From positions 1 through 52,262 of the forward strand of contig NZ_CALVGO010000003.1 of the NCBI RefSeq assembly GCF_944327125.1: a stretch of 52,262 nt of DNA, given 5' to 3'. The DNA comes from an uncultured Faecalicoccus sp. GTDB taxonomy: Bacteria; Bacillota_I; Bacilli_A; Erysipelotrichales; Erysipelotrichaceae. Shown here piece after piece: positions 1 to 8,415 of this stretch. Position numbers and translations under genes: made by a program. The stretch's first letter is position 1, and each line of letters opens with the position of its first letter. The notes beneath the pieces are model-generated. The model had not been told where the DNA came from. It did not search any database and saw only the letters and a list, made by a program, of their open reading frames with translations.

Positions 1-21
1 TATTTTTCTTATCATATAGCT

Positions 22-567
22 ATGGACACGAAGGATTTACTGGCACAAGCCTTGAAACAATGCATGAAAAAAGCGCCCCTGGAAAAAATCACCATCAAGG
101 ATATCACGGATGCCTGCGGCGTTTCCCGTCAGACTTTTTACCGCCACTTTAAAGATCGTCAGGATCTGGTGAACTGGTATTTTGACAAGATCTTGTTGGA
201 ATCTTTTGAACACATGGGCGAAGGAAAAACGATCTACGACGGGCTGGTCAAAAAATTTACATTTATCCATCAGGAAAAGCTCTTTTTTGAAGCTGCCTTT
301 AAAAACGATGACCAGAACAATCTTCGCGATCATGATTTTGAACTGATCCTTGCCTTTTATACAAATCGGATACAGGACAAAATGCGACATCCACTCTCGG
401 AAGAATTGCAGTTTCAATTGGAAATGTATTGCCAGGGATCGATCTACATGACGGTAAAATGGCTGTTGAGTAACGCTAAAACATCCCCGCAGATTCTCGC
501 AAAACAAATGACAGATTCCATGCCGGAAAAATTAAGAAAAGTATTTACGGATCTTGATCTTTTATAA
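22..567 (+). CDS. TetR/AcrR-family transcriptional regulator (DhaS-like)
   Basis: Predicted 181-residue DNA-binding regulator. Residues about 5-50 form a TetR helix-turn-helix, with the typical segment ITIKDITDACGVSRQTFYRH followed by FKDRQDLVNWYF. The rest matches the alpha-helical ligand domain of the DhaS-like subgroup in size and in its helix-rich, aromatic composition. The frame stays open to the window edge (codons reading YFSYHIA) and no Shine-Dalgarno site precedes the ATG at 22, so the true start may lie outside the window. The fucO-type dehydrogenase gene follows 91 bp downstream on the same strand, which makes it a plausible target, but this is inference. The ligand is unknown. Confidence 0.8.
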   Translation: MDTKDLLAQALKQCMKKAPLEKITIKDITDACGVSRQTFYRHFKDRQDLVNWYFDKILLESFEHMGEGKTIYDGLVKKFTFIHQEKLFFEAAFKNDDQNNLRDHDFELILAFYTNRIQDKMRHPLSEELQFQLEMYCQGSIYMTVKWLLSNAKTSPQILAKQMTDSMPEKLRKVFTDLDLL

Positions 568-627
568 AGTGACAGATTCGTTTTTTTGTAACTTACCATC
601 CTCGATTCGGCTTGATAAAATGAAAAT

Positions 628-641
628 AGAAAGCGTTTTCA
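628..641 (+). promoter_or_regulatory. Probable catabolite-response element (cre)
   Basis: AGAAAGCGTTTTCA matches the Firmicutes CcpA consensus TGWAANCGNTNWCA at 13 of 14 positions; only the first base differs. It lies just upstream of the Shine-Dalgarno AAAGGAGG (643-650) of the dehydrogenase gene, where a bound CcpA would normally repress. No convincing -35/-10 pair was found nearby. Confidence 0.5.
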
Positions 642-658
642 TAAAGGAGGCTCAATTT

Positions 659-1804
659 ATGTCAAACAGAATTATGTTAAACGAAACGTCTTATCACGGC
701 TATGGCGCCATTCAGGAAATCGCCAATGAAGCCAAGGCAAGAGCTTTTAAAAAAGCCCTTGTATGTTCCGATCCGGATCTGATCAAATTCGGTGTTACAG
801 GAAAGGTGACTCAGGTTCTTGAAGAAGCCGGATTGGATTACACGATCTATTCCGATATCAAGGCCAATCCAACCATTGAAAATGTCCAAAAAGGAGTAGC
901 GGCCTTTAAAGAAGCACAAGCCGATTACATCGTTGCGATTGGCGGAGGTTCTTCTATGGATACGGCCAAAGCCATCGGCATTATCATTGCCAACCCGGAA
1001 TTTGAGGATGTTCGCTCTTTAGAAGGAACCGCTCCTACCAAGAACCCTTGCGTTCCTATCATCGCCGTTCCAACGACCGCCGGAACCGCTGCGGAAGTGA
1101 CTATCAACTATGTCATTACCGATGTAGAAAAGAAGAGAAAATTCGTATGTGTCGATCCTCATGATATGCCAATCATCGCGATCATCGATCCTGATATGAT
1201 GTCTTCCATGCCAAAAGGATTAACCGCTTCTACCGGAATGGATGCCCTGACACACGCCATTGAAGGCTACACAACCAAAGCGGCATGGGAAATGACCGAT
1301 ATGTTCCATTTAAAAGCTATCGAAATCATCAGCCGTTCATTAAGAAGTGCGGTGGCCAATGAAAAAGAAGGCCGTGAAGGTATGGCTTTAGGACAATATA
1401 TTGCCGGTATGGGTTTCTCCAATGTTGGATTAGGAATTGCTCATTCGATGGCCCATACATTAGGCGCTGTTTATGATACGCCCCATGGTGTGGCCTGCGC
1501 CATGATGCTTCCTATCGTTATGGAATACAATGCCGACTGCACGGGTGATAAATATCGTGAAATTGCCCGTGCCATGGGCGTCAAAGACGTTGATTCCATG
1601 ACCCAGGAAGAATATCGTAAAGCGGCTGTAGATGCCGTTCAACAATTGTCCATCGATGTCGGCATTCCGACAAAGCTGGAAGCCTTGAAAGAAGAAGATC
1701 TGGACTTCCTGGCAAAATCAGCTTATGAAGATGCCTGTGCTCCGGGAAATCCAAAAGATGCCAGCGTCGAAGATTTAAAAGCTTTATTTAGAAAACTGAT
1801 TTGA
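659..1804 (+). CDS. fucO: Lactaldehyde reductase / 1,2-propanediol oxidoreductase
   Basis: Iron-dependent group III alcohol dehydrogenase of 381 residues, nearly the length of E. coli FucO and collinear with it. It interconverts L-lactaldehyde and 1,2-propanediol with NAD(H) in the cytoplasm, usually to dispose of reducing power from fucose or rhamnose breakdown. The cofactor loop GGGSSMDTAK lies at about residues 95-104. Metal ligands are visible as D195, H199, H262 and H276. The ATG at 659 was chosen because AAAGGAGG sits 8 bases upstream and FucO proteins begin at this point; the longer open frame from 554 overlaps the regulator. No fucose or rhamnose genes are in view, so the exact substrate is inferred. 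A cre-like site suggests carbon catabolite control. Confidence 0.88.
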   Translation: MSNRIMLNETSYHGYGAIQEIANEAKARAFKKALVCSDPDLIKFGVTGKVTQVLEEAGLDYTIYSDIKANPTIENVQKGVAAFKEAQADYIVAIGGGSSMDTAKAIGIIIANPEFEDVRSLEGTAPTKNPCVPIIAVPTTAGTAAEVTINYVITDVEKKRKFVCVDPHDMPIIAIIDPDMMSSMPKGLTASTGMDALTHAIEGYTTKAAWEMTDMFHLKAIEIISRSLRSAVANEKEGREGMALGQYIAGMGFSNVGLGIAHSMAHTLGAVYDTPHGVACAMMLPIVMEYNADCTGDKYREIARAMGVKDVDSMTQEEYRKAAVDAVQQLSIDVGIPTKLEALKEEDLDFLAKSAYEDACAPGNPKDASVEDLKALFRKLI

Positions 1805-1809
1805 CACTC

Positions 1810-1829
1810 CCCCTTGCTAAAGCACGGGG
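1810..1829. repeat. Compact GC-rich hairpin, possibly an IS200/IS605-type end remnant
   Basis: CCCC-T-TGCT-AA-AGCA-C-GGGG is an almost perfect inverted repeat beginning 5 bp after the fucO stop. It has no U-tract and a separate terminator follows at 1858. The form (CCCC...TAAAGCA...GGGGCTTT) recalls subterminal hairpins of IS200/IS605 tnpB elements. No transposase remnant is present, so the assignment is tentative. Confidence 0.3.
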
Positions 1830-1849
1830 CTTTACGCCGATATTGAGTA

Positions 1850-1886
1850 AAAAAATGACCGAAGAGATCTACTCTTCGGTTTCTTC
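1850..1886. terminator. Bidirectional terminator between fucO and divIC
   Basis: A nine-base stem ACCGAAGAG (1858-1866) pairs with CTCTTCGGT (1872-1880). A T-rich run follows on the plus strand and seven A residues precede it (1850-1856), giving a U-tract in the minus direction. It includes the divIC stop codon at 1869-1871 and serves both converging genes. Confidence 0.8.
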
Positions 1887-2231
1887 TTTTTCATCCGCCC
1901 CTGGGAAAATGAATACCTGCTCCCCATTTTGGGTTACATGATAGCGTCCCATCGCATAATAGCGGGCATAATCCGGATTGTTTAAGTTATTGTATGTCTT
2001 TTCCAGTTCTTCCTTTTCTTCTTCCAACTCAGAGATTTCCTTCTGGTTTTGTTGGATGCTGAGTTTTAACTGCGTCGTAGTCTGCAGATCCTGTATTCCA
2101 CCCCAGATAAAGAAAACCGTGGCCCCCAGAAGCGCAGTACAAAGAATCACCTTGAATAAAGGCTGATTGCCGGATCGGGAAGAACTTCTTTGTCCCCTTT
2201 TTCGTTTTCTGACTTTTACTTCCTTTTTCAT
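1869..2231 (-). CDS. divIC: Septum formation initiator, DivIC/FtsB family
   Basis: Small bitopic membrane protein of about 120 residues. It has a very basic N-terminus (KKEVKVRKRKRGQR), one membrane segment at about residues 26-45 (VILCTALLGATVFFIWG), then a coiled coil (QNQKEISELEEEKEELEK) and a short C-terminal domain with NNPDYARYYAMGRY, the signature of DivIC/FtsB. The family joins DivIB/FtsQ and FtsL in the division complex. An in-frame GTG lies at 2243; the ATG at 2231 was preferred because GTGGGG sits a few bases upstream. It follows mnmG closely on the same strand. The symbol is by family, since FtsL-like paralogs look alike. Confidence 0.75.
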   Translation of the reverse strand: MKKEVKVRKRKRGQRSSSRSGNQPLFKVILCTALLGATVFFIWGGIQDLQTTTQLKLSIQQNQKEISELEEEKEELEKTYNNLNNPDYARYYAMGRYHVTQNGEQVFIFPGADEKEETEE

Positions 2232-2252
2232 AGATATCCCCACTTCATTATA

Positions 2253-4112
2253 TCATCTTTTGTTCGCTTTCACATACAAAGACAAAATTGCGATATCGCT
2301 GGGATTGATCCCTGAAATTCGAGAAGCCTGTCCTAAGGTCGCCGGACGAATCTGATCCAGTTTCTGTCTGGCTTCCAGGCGAAGATTATCCATATGCAGA
2401 TAATCCAGATTTTCCGGAAGAGCACGTGCATCCATTGACTGTAAATGACGGGCATCTCTTTTTGCCTTCTCGATATAGCCTGCATATTTTACTTCAATTT
2501 CGATCTGTGAGGCAACCTTTTTCGATATTTTTTTGTCCAGCCATGGCTGTAACCCTTCAACCGTAACCTTTGGACGCTTTAAAAGCTCTAAAGCCGAACA
2601 GCCATGAGCCAGAGATTCAAATCCCAAAGAAAATAAATAGGCATTGATTTCTTCTGTCGGTTTGATATGCACTTGATCCAGATACACTTTAGCCTCTTCG
2701 ATCTGGTTCATTTTTTCTTTGAAGGCATCGTATCTCTTTTGGGATACCACGCCGATCTGGTATCCTTTTTCCAATAAACGCTGATCGGCATTGTCATGAC
2801 GCAACAGAAGACGATACTCTGCCCGGGATGTCAAAAGACGGTAGGGCTCCTTGGTTCCTTTGGTGCAAAGGTCATCGATCATGACCCCAATATAAGCTTC
2901 ATCCCGTCTTAATACAAATGGTTCTTTCCCGTCAATTTTCAGGGAAGCGTTGATTCCAGCCATCAAGCCTTGCCCGGCCGCTTCTTCATAACCGCTGGTT
3001 CCGTTGATCTGTCCAGCCGTAAACAAATTATGGATCACTTTATTTTCCATGGTCGGCTTCATCTGAAGAGGATCCACGGCATCGTATTCGATCGCATAGG
3101 CATATTTTTCGATTTTAGCATTTTCCAGCCCTGGCAAAGAATGGACCATTTTTTCCTGTACCTCTACAGGCATTGAGGTAGAAAAGCCCTGAAGATAGAT
3201 CGTATCCAGGCTTCGTGATTCCGGTTCCAGAAACAGCTGATGCCTTTCTTTATCCGCAAAGCGAACCAGCTTATCCTCTATGCTGGGGCAATACCGTGGC
3301 CCCACCCCTTTGACAAGCCCGGAATACATGGCCGAATCATGAAGATGCTGGCGAATGATCTCATGCGTTTTCGGCGTCGTATAGATCAAATGACACACTT
3401 CCTGCTCCTCATAAGAAAGCACATCTTCTTCCCGGGTTGTTTCGCTAAAACTGTAGAACGTGTTGGTCCCCGGCTGCACTTCGGCTTTTGAAAAATCAAT
3501 GCTGTCTTTTTGGATTCGCGGAGGCGTTCCCGTTTTCAGACGGAAGGTCTGGATGCCATGATCGCGAAGACATTGAGAAAGCGAATGAATCGTTTTCTGA
3601 TCCTCCGGTCCTGACTCAATGGAAGTGTGTCCTCTTAAGATGTTGGAAGTCATATACGTTCCCGTCGTCAGGATCACCGCTTTTGCCTCGATCTGTTGAT
3701 GTTTTTCCAGAATGACCCCCTTGACTTCATTTTGTTCAATGTGCAAAGACAGACAGGCATCCACGATCACATCGAGATTTTTCATATGGGCCAATAGATC
3801 GGCCATTCTTTTTTTATACTCTTCTTTATCACTTTGAACACGCAAAGACCATACACCCGGCCCCTTTGTGGTATTCAACATTTTAAACTGGAGGGCCGTC
3901 TGATCCGCAATGACCGGCATGACACCGCCCAAGGCGTCGATCTCGCGAACAACGATACCTTTGGCCGGTCCGCCCACACTGGGATTGCACGGCATAGAGC
4001 CTGCCATATTCAGATCCAATGTGACCAAAGCCACCTTTTTATTCATCCGGCAGGCTGCCGCTGCCGCTTCGATTCCGGCATGTCCTGCTCCAACCACTAT
4101 AATATCGTACAT
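2253..4112 (-). CDS. mnmG: tRNA uridine-34 5-carboxymethylaminomethyl modification enzyme
   Basis: FAD protein of 619 residues, full length for MnmG (GidA). With the GTPase MnmE it installs the carboxymethylaminomethyl group at C5 of wobble uridine in several tRNAs. Visible marks are the Rossmann motif VGAGHAG at residues 7-13, the conserved PCNPSVGG with C42, RYCPSIEDKL containing the second conserved cysteine, and the C-terminal helical MnmE-binding region ending SGINPSDIAIL. AGGAG lies about 8 bases before the ATG. It starts 3 bp after the flippase-like gene ends and is followed by divIC, so the three are probably co-transcribed. mnmE is not in the window. Confidence 0.95.
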   Translation of the reverse strand: MYDIIVVGAGHAGIEAAAAACRMNKKVALVTLDLNMAGSMPCNPSVGGPAKGIVVREIDALGGVMPVIADQTALQFKMLNTTKGPGVWSLRVQSDKEEYKKRMADLLAHMKNLDVIVDACLSLHIEQNEVKGVILEKHQQIEAKAVILTTGTYMTSNILRGHTSIESGPEDQKTIHSLSQCLRDHGIQTFRLKTGTPPRIQKDSIDFSKAEVQPGTNTFYSFSETTREEDVLSYEEQEVCHLIYTTPKTHEIIRQHLHDSAMYSGLVKGVGPRYCPSIEDKLVRFADKERHQLFLEPESRSLDTIYLQGFSTSMPVEVQEKMVHSLPGLENAKIEKYAYAIEYDAVDPLQMKPTMENKVIHNLFTAGQINGTSGYEEAAGQGLMAGINASLKIDGKEPFVLRRDEAYIGVMIDDLCTKGTKEPYRLLTSRAEYRLLLRHDNADQRLLEKGYQIGVVSQKRYDAFKEKMNQIEEAKVYLDQVHIKPTEEINAYLFSLGFESLAHGCSALELLKRPKVTVEGLQPWLDKKISKKVASQIEIEVKYAGYIEKAKRDARHLQSMDARALPENLDYLHMDNLRLEARQKLDQIRPATLGQASRISGINPSDIAILSLYVKANKR

Positions 4113-4115
4113 GGA

Positions 4116-5723
4116 TCAGGCTCCTTTCTTTCCTAAGCGAATATGGAATACGTTTTGCGGAATGCGTAAGAAATAGGCGGCAATCAATCCTGTAAGAACG
4201 CTCAAAGCCCCATTGAGACACATGCAGGCAAAAGCCACAAGTTTTGATCCGGCCTGGCCAGACAATCCGATCCAGTTCAAGAGCTGACAGGCCACAAACA
4301 TCGCAAGGATCACCAATACCAGACGAACAAGGATCTGAAGGGTCTTCTTAAATTGAATCTGATATACATCCTTCATTTCTTTAAAGTTGAAAATCATCAA
4401 ATAGCCATCGGCAATCACCGATGTCAAAACACTTCCCGCAAAGCCGAAGAACATCGTCAAAGGAACCATCAGGCACCCTTTCATAACATTGGAGATCATC
4501 ATCCGCCGCAAAGAGGTGCGCTTCAGCCCCAAAGCCATCATCAAATTGGTCGTAACGGGACCTAACGTTCCTAAAAAGCCTTCTATGGAAAGCCAGGCTA
4601 GAACATAATTGCTCATGGAAAGGTTTTCTGTATAGAACAATGTATAATTGATCGGACCTGCGTATAAAAAGATACAAAAAGATACTGGAATCCCTATACA
4701 CAAGACAACATTGATACAGTCAATGACATTTTTTCTGGTTTTGGAAAGATCATTCTTTGTCAAAGCTTCCGTAATATGCGGGATAATGGCGGCCGTAAAG
4801 CCGGGAGCCAGGATCATCGGGATCGCTGTGATCTTGACCCCGACATAGTTCGTTGCGGAAATGATCGTGGAAATCGTCTGCTCGTTATATTGGTGAAGAT
4901 GCAGACCTGTAGGCAACAAGATCGCATTGAAGATCTGCTGAGAATAGCCAAAGATCGCCGAGATCATATAAGGGATCGCCAGCATAAACATTTCCTTGAA
5001 CAAGGCAGACTGAGTGATTCCTGTTTGTGGTTCTTCTTTCGCCTCGTTTTCAATCTCCAGCTTTTTCTTCTTATCAAAAGCCAAAAACTGTGCAATTCCC
5101 GCAATGGCGGCCACTGAGGTGGATAAAACCGATACATACAATGCCCATTTTCTTTCCAATCCCAGCGCGTATACAAAAAGGCACGAAATCGAAAGTAAAA
5201 AGCCGACCCGAAACAGCTGTTCAAACGCCTGGGAAAAGGCGTACTGTTCCATCTCTTTTCTTCCCTGGTAAAACCCTCGCAATGCCGAAAGGACCGGAAC
5301 AAAAAAGATAGCCAGCGATAAGATCTGTAAAGATTTTTTCATGACTTCTACGCTTTCTGCCACCATCAGCGGAGCTAAAAGCCCAGAAAGCGCCATCATC
5401 AACAACATTCCCGCAAAGCCCATAACAGCCAGAGCAATGATTGATAATTTACGAATTTTTAAGACCGTCTTGGCATCTTCCAATACGGTATAACGGGCAA
5501 CCAGAGTGGCAATCGCAAAGGGAAAGCCGGCCGTAAACACACTCAGCACATAAGAATAAATATTATAAGCCTGACCATAGATTCCCATATAGACATCGGA
5601 ACCCAAAATACTTGAAAAAGGAATCGCATAAATGATCCCGATCAGTTTGGCCACAAACATACCGCCTGTGCCTACCAGCCCGCTCAATATGATTGATTTT
5701 TTGATCTTGGAAGAATCTGCCAT
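4116..5723 (-). CDS. Multi-spanning flippase of the MurJ/YtgP-SpoVB group
   Basis: Integral membrane protein of 535 residues with roughly 12-14 hydrophobic segments, belonging to the polysaccharide-biosynthesis/MOP exporter superfamily. The opening (KKSIILSGLVGTGGMFVAKLIGI) and the segment MGIYGQAYNIYSYVLSVFTAGFP are typical of YtgP/SpoVB proteins; B. subtilis YtgP is a lipid II flippase. A charged cytoplasmic loop (FDKKKKLEIENEAKEEPQ) lies at about residues 218-235. Moving lipid-linked cell-wall precursor across the membrane is therefore the likely role, but the exact lipid cannot be read from the sequence. AAGGGG precedes the ATG. It heads the run to mnmG and divIC. Confidence 0.75.
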   Translation of the reverse strand: MADSSKIKKSIILSGLVGTGGMFVAKLIGIIYAIPFSSILGSDVYMGIYGQAYNIYSYVLSVFTAGFPFAIATLVARYTVLEDAKTVLKIRKLSIIALAVMGFAGMLLMMALSGLLAPLMVAESVEVMKKSLQILSLAIFFVPVLSALRGFYQGRKEMEQYAFSQAFEQLFRVGFLLSISCLFVYALGLERKWALYVSVLSTSVAAIAGIAQFLAFDKKKKLEIENEAKEEPQTGITQSALFKEMFMLAIPYMISAIFGYSQQIFNAILLPTGLHLHQYNEQTISTIISATNYVGVKITAIPMILAPGFTAAIIPHITEALTKNDLSKTRKNVIDCINVVLCIGIPVSFCIFLYAGPINYTLFYTENLSMSNYVLAWLSIEGFLGTLGPVTTNLMMALGLKRTSLRRMMISNVMKGCLMVPLTMFFGFAGSVLTSVIADGYLMIFNFKEMKDVYQIQFKKTLQILVRLVLVILAMFVACQLLNWIGLSGQAGSKLVAFACMCLNGALSVLTGLIAAYFLRIPQNVFHIRLGKKGA

Positions 5724-5753
5724 AGTTATCGCCCCTTGTGTTCAGTAAAAATC

Positions 5754-5762
5754 ATTATAACA
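5754..5762 (-). promoter_or_regulatory. Extended -10 promoter of the flippase-mnmG-divIC run
   Basis: Read on the minus strand the bases are TGTTATAAT, an extended -10 element (TGN-TATAAT), about 30 bp upstream of the flippase start codon. No good -35 hexamer accompanies it. Confidence 0.55.
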
Positions 5763-5813
5763 TAGCTTTAAAAAATAGAAGCCATTTTTTCGTTTTTAGA
5801 GTATAGTTAAATT

Positions 5814-7322
5814 ATGGAAACATACATTTGCACAGCGGCTCAAGCCCGAAACGCCGATCATTTGGCCATAGAGAAATATCACATTCCTTCACTGGTGCTG
5901 ATGGAACATGCGGCCATGGAAATACTCAATATTTTACGAGCTCAAGGTCTTTCTTCAAAGAATCGAATCGTGATCTTATGCGGACCGGGAAACAATGGCG
6001 GAGACGGGATCGCTCTGGCTCGCCTTCTTCTAAAAGAAGGCATCGTAGCCTCGGTATGGCTGCCGGAAGAAAACAAAATGTCCCACGATGAAAAAGTACA
6101 ATGGGACATTTTAAAACAGCTTGATCATCAACGCCTCGAAAATGTAGAGAATCTTCAAAACGCGGACTGGATCATCGATGCCTTATTTGGAAATGGACTT
6201 TGCCGTCCGATCACCGGATTCTATAAAGACTTGATCGAAAAGGTCAACGCATCCAAAGCCCGCATCCTTTCTGTCGATGTTCCTAGCGGAATTGATGCCA
6301 CTACTGGAAAGGTTCTTGGCTGTGCCATCCAGGCCGATATCACCGTCAGTCTTGGTTCTATAAAAACAGGATTGTTACTAAATCAGGGAAAAACACATGG
6401 CGGCAGGGTATATGGCGCCGATATCGGGATTCCGTCCAAGATCCAGTCTCAATATCAAAGCGGCATTCTCATCAATGAAAGTCTGGCTCGACATCTGCTT
6501 CCTAAAAGAGACGATCACAGCCATAAAGGGACTTTTGGAAAAGCATTAATGATTGGAGGCTCTGGTTCCATGCATGGTGCCATCACAATGGCATTGCAGG
6601 CCTGTTATCAAAGCGGCATTGGAACTCTGACATGCATGATCCCTGAAAGCATCCATGAGATCATCGGACAAAAGATCGAATTTGCGATGAATCTGATGGC
6701 TCCTGAAACTAACGGCTATTTTGACCCAAAAAGCGCTTTGATCCTGGATGAAGTAAAAGAAAACTACGATATTCTTTCGCTGGGAAACGGGATGGGACGT
6801 CAGGAAAGCACCAAAGCCCTGGTAAAAAGCGCATTGTGCTCTTCTGCATGCGTTTTGCTGGATGCCGATGCCTGCTGGGGACTGCAGGAACAAAAAACAC
6901 TTTTAGAGCGTAAGGCGCCCGTCATTTTGACGCCCCATCTCAAAGAAATGACGTACTTATGCGACAAGGAAGTATCCGATATCCTGGAAGATCCGTTTTC
7001 TGTCGTTTCTGATTTTTGCCGGCGATATCCATCCTGCACTCTTGTCTTAAAATCCGATGTGACCCTGATTGGGCATCAACAAGCGCTCTTTGTCTTAAAT
7101 CAGCCCAATTCCCGTCTGGCCAAAGGTGGAAGCGGCGACATTTTATGCGGGATCATCACAGGACTCTACGGACAAAACCGAAACGCTTTGGAAGCCGGTG
7201 CTTTAGGTGTCTATATTCACGCACAATGCGCAAACATAGAAAAAGACCCTGCCTCCATTCTCCCGCAGGATCTTATTCAACAAATTCCTGATGTATTTAA
7301 ATCTCTTCGGACAAACCATTGA
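5814..7322 (+). CDS. nnr: Bifunctional NAD(P)HX epimerase / ADP-dependent NAD(P)HX dehydratase
   Basis: Metabolite-repair enzyme of 502 residues that restores hydrated NADH/NADPH. The N-terminal epimerase domain (about 1-215) carries GPGNNGGDGIALARLL and a conserved VDVPSGIDATTG stretch. The C-terminal dehydratase domain (about 225-500) is a ribokinase-like fold with GKALMIGGSGSMHGA, TPHLKEM and the nucleotide/catalytic motif AKGGSGDILCGIITGL. There is no Shine-Dalgarno sequence; a TATAGT element ends 6 bases before the ATG, so a leaderless message is possible. The gene runs divergently from the flippase and its last 26 bp overlap the 3' end of the uridine phosphorylase gene. Confidence 0.92.
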   Translation: METYICTAAQARNADHLAIEKYHIPSLVLMEHAAMEILNILRAQGLSSKNRIVILCGPGNNGGDGIALARLLLKEGIVASVWLPEENKMSHDEKVQWDILKQLDHQRLENVENLQNADWIIDALFGNGLCRPITGFYKDLIEKVNASKARILSVDVPSGIDATTGKVLGCAIQADITVSLGSIKTGLLLNQGKTHGGRVYGADIGIPSKIQSQYQSGILINESLARHLLPKRDDHSHKGTFGKALMIGGSGSMHGAITMALQACYQSGIGTLTCMIPESIHEIIGQKIEFAMNLMAPETNGYFDPKSALILDEVKENYDILSLGNGMGRQESTKALVKSALCSSACVLLDADACWGLQEQKTLLERKAPVILTPHLKEMTYLCDKEVSDILEDPFSVVSDFCRRYPSCTLVLKSDVTLIGHQQALFVLNQPNSRLAKGGSGDILCGIITGLYGQNRNALEAGALGVYIHAQCANIEKDPASILPQDLIQQIPDVFKSLRTNH

Positions 7323-8106
7323 TGGTTTGTTCTTTTTTATCTTCCTGGATCAGATCCCTTATTGTTTCAATGGCACAGCGGTACATCGGATCCAAATCGT
7401 GATTCTGAACATTTTCAAGACCTCGCTTTTCCCGCTCCTGATTGGCCAGTGCCATAAACATGGCGCCGGTACGAACATGAAGTGCCTGACCCACGATAAA
7501 CAAGGTGCTGCTTTCCATTTCCGAACAGATCGTACCCAGGGCGCAATACGCCTCCCATTGATCGATCAACTGTTTTTTTACCGGGGATTTCTCCGGCTCA
7601 TGCTGCCCATAAAAACTGTCTTTTGAATGAACAACACCCACATGATAAGAAAGTTTTAACTGCCGTGCAGCTCGAATCTGTTTTTCCAGGACCTCAAAAT
7701 GCGGTACCGCCGGGAATTCAACCGGTGCATACTGACGGGAAGTCCCTTCGGCACGAATCGCTCCGCTGGCAATACAAAGATCCCCGCCTTGAACAGACAG
7801 TTCCATCCCGCCGCTGGTGCCAATTCTTAAAAACGTATGGGCATGAAGGCGAACCAGTTCTTCAAGGGCAATAGCCATGGAGGGCCCGCCAATCCCGGTA
7901 GAGATCACCGTAACTTTTTCCCCTTCTAAATACCCGGTATAGCTTTCGTATTCCCGATTCTTTCCTGCCGGAGAAGAATCCTTCAAATACATAGCGATTT
8001 CCCGGACCCTGGCTGGATCTCCGGTCAGGATCACGTACTTACCCACTTGATCTTCCGATACACCAATATGATATTGTACATTGGCTCCTTGTGTATAATC
8101 GATCAT
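7297..8106 (-). CDS. udp: Uridine phosphorylase
   Basis: Nucleoside phosphorylase of 269 residues that splits uridine with phosphate into uracil and ribose-1-phosphate. The N-terminal phosphate-binding motif TGDPARVREIA, the central STGIGGPSMAIALEEL and TFLRIGTSGG, and the nucleoside-site motif EMESSTLF near residue 200 match E. coli Udp more closely than DeoD purine phosphorylases. It lies 9 bp after an unknown gene on the same strand and looks like the last member of the DUF1846 run. Its 3' end overlaps nnr by 26 bp tail to tail. Confidence 0.85.
   Translation of the reverse strand: MIDYTQGANVQYHIGVSEDQVGKYVILTGDPARVREIAMYLKDSSPAGKNREYESYTGYLEGEKVTVISTGIGGPSMAIALEELVRLHAHTFLRIGTSGGMELSVQGGDLCIASGAIRAEGTSRQYAPVEFPAVPHFEVLEKQIRAARQLKLSYHVGVVHSKDSFYGQHEPEKSPVKKQLIDQWEAYCALGTICSEMESSTLFIVGQALHVRTGAMFMALANQEREKRGLENVQNHDLDPMYRCAIETIRDLIQEDKKEQTINGLSEEI
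7311..7337 (+). terminator. Intrinsic terminator of nnr, inside both overlapping reading frames
   Basis: ACAAACC (7311-7317) pairs with GGTTTGT (7324-7330) around loop ATTGAT, followed by TCTTTTTTAT. The hairpin contains the nnr stop codon (7320-7322) and lies inside the last codons of udp on the other strand. Confidence 0.7.
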
Positions 8107-8115
8107 ATATAACTC

Positions 8116-8415
8116 CTACAAGATCTGAAACTGCAGATAATAAACATGCTCATGAAACATCTGCGTATTGAATCCATAAGCGCTGCAGTCTTCCTGAGAG
8201 CCTTCCCAGTCGTTATTCAACTCTTGTAATAGCGAATCAATATCTTCTGCCTCTATATTGGCGGTTCCATAAAACTCCAGACAATGCGCCAGGGAAGGCT
8301 GAGGCCGGGAAGGCGAAAAAGACAGTTGCGGACAAAGCGCATTCAATCTTTGTTTGACATCCATTTCTAAGTTGTCATCTTCTTTATCGATGACAACGTA
8401 TAAACGAACTAACAT
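8116..8415 (-). CDS. Uncharacterised 99-residue protein
   Basis: I do not recognise this protein. It begins MLVRLYVVIDKEDD, is acidic, has no membrane segment or signal peptide, and ends with an aromatic-rich FHEHVYYLQFQIL. The alternating hydrophobic pattern in the first strand and the helical stretch DIDSLLQELNNDW suggest a small alpha/beta fold. Its start overlaps the stop region of the upstream unknown gene by 7 bp, and udp starts 9 bp after it, which argues for real, coupled translation. No function can be assigned. Confidence 0.6.
   Translation of the reverse strand: MLVRLYVVIDKEDDNLEMDVKQRLNALCPQLSFSPSRPQPSLAHCLEFYGTANIEAEDIDSLLQELNNDWEGSQEDCSAYGFNTQMFHEHVYYLQFQIL

Noticed and set aside
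554-658. N-terminal extension of fucO starting at 554
   Set aside because: It overlaps the regulator's stop, crosses the cre site and ribosome-binding site, and adds residues absent from FucO proteins.
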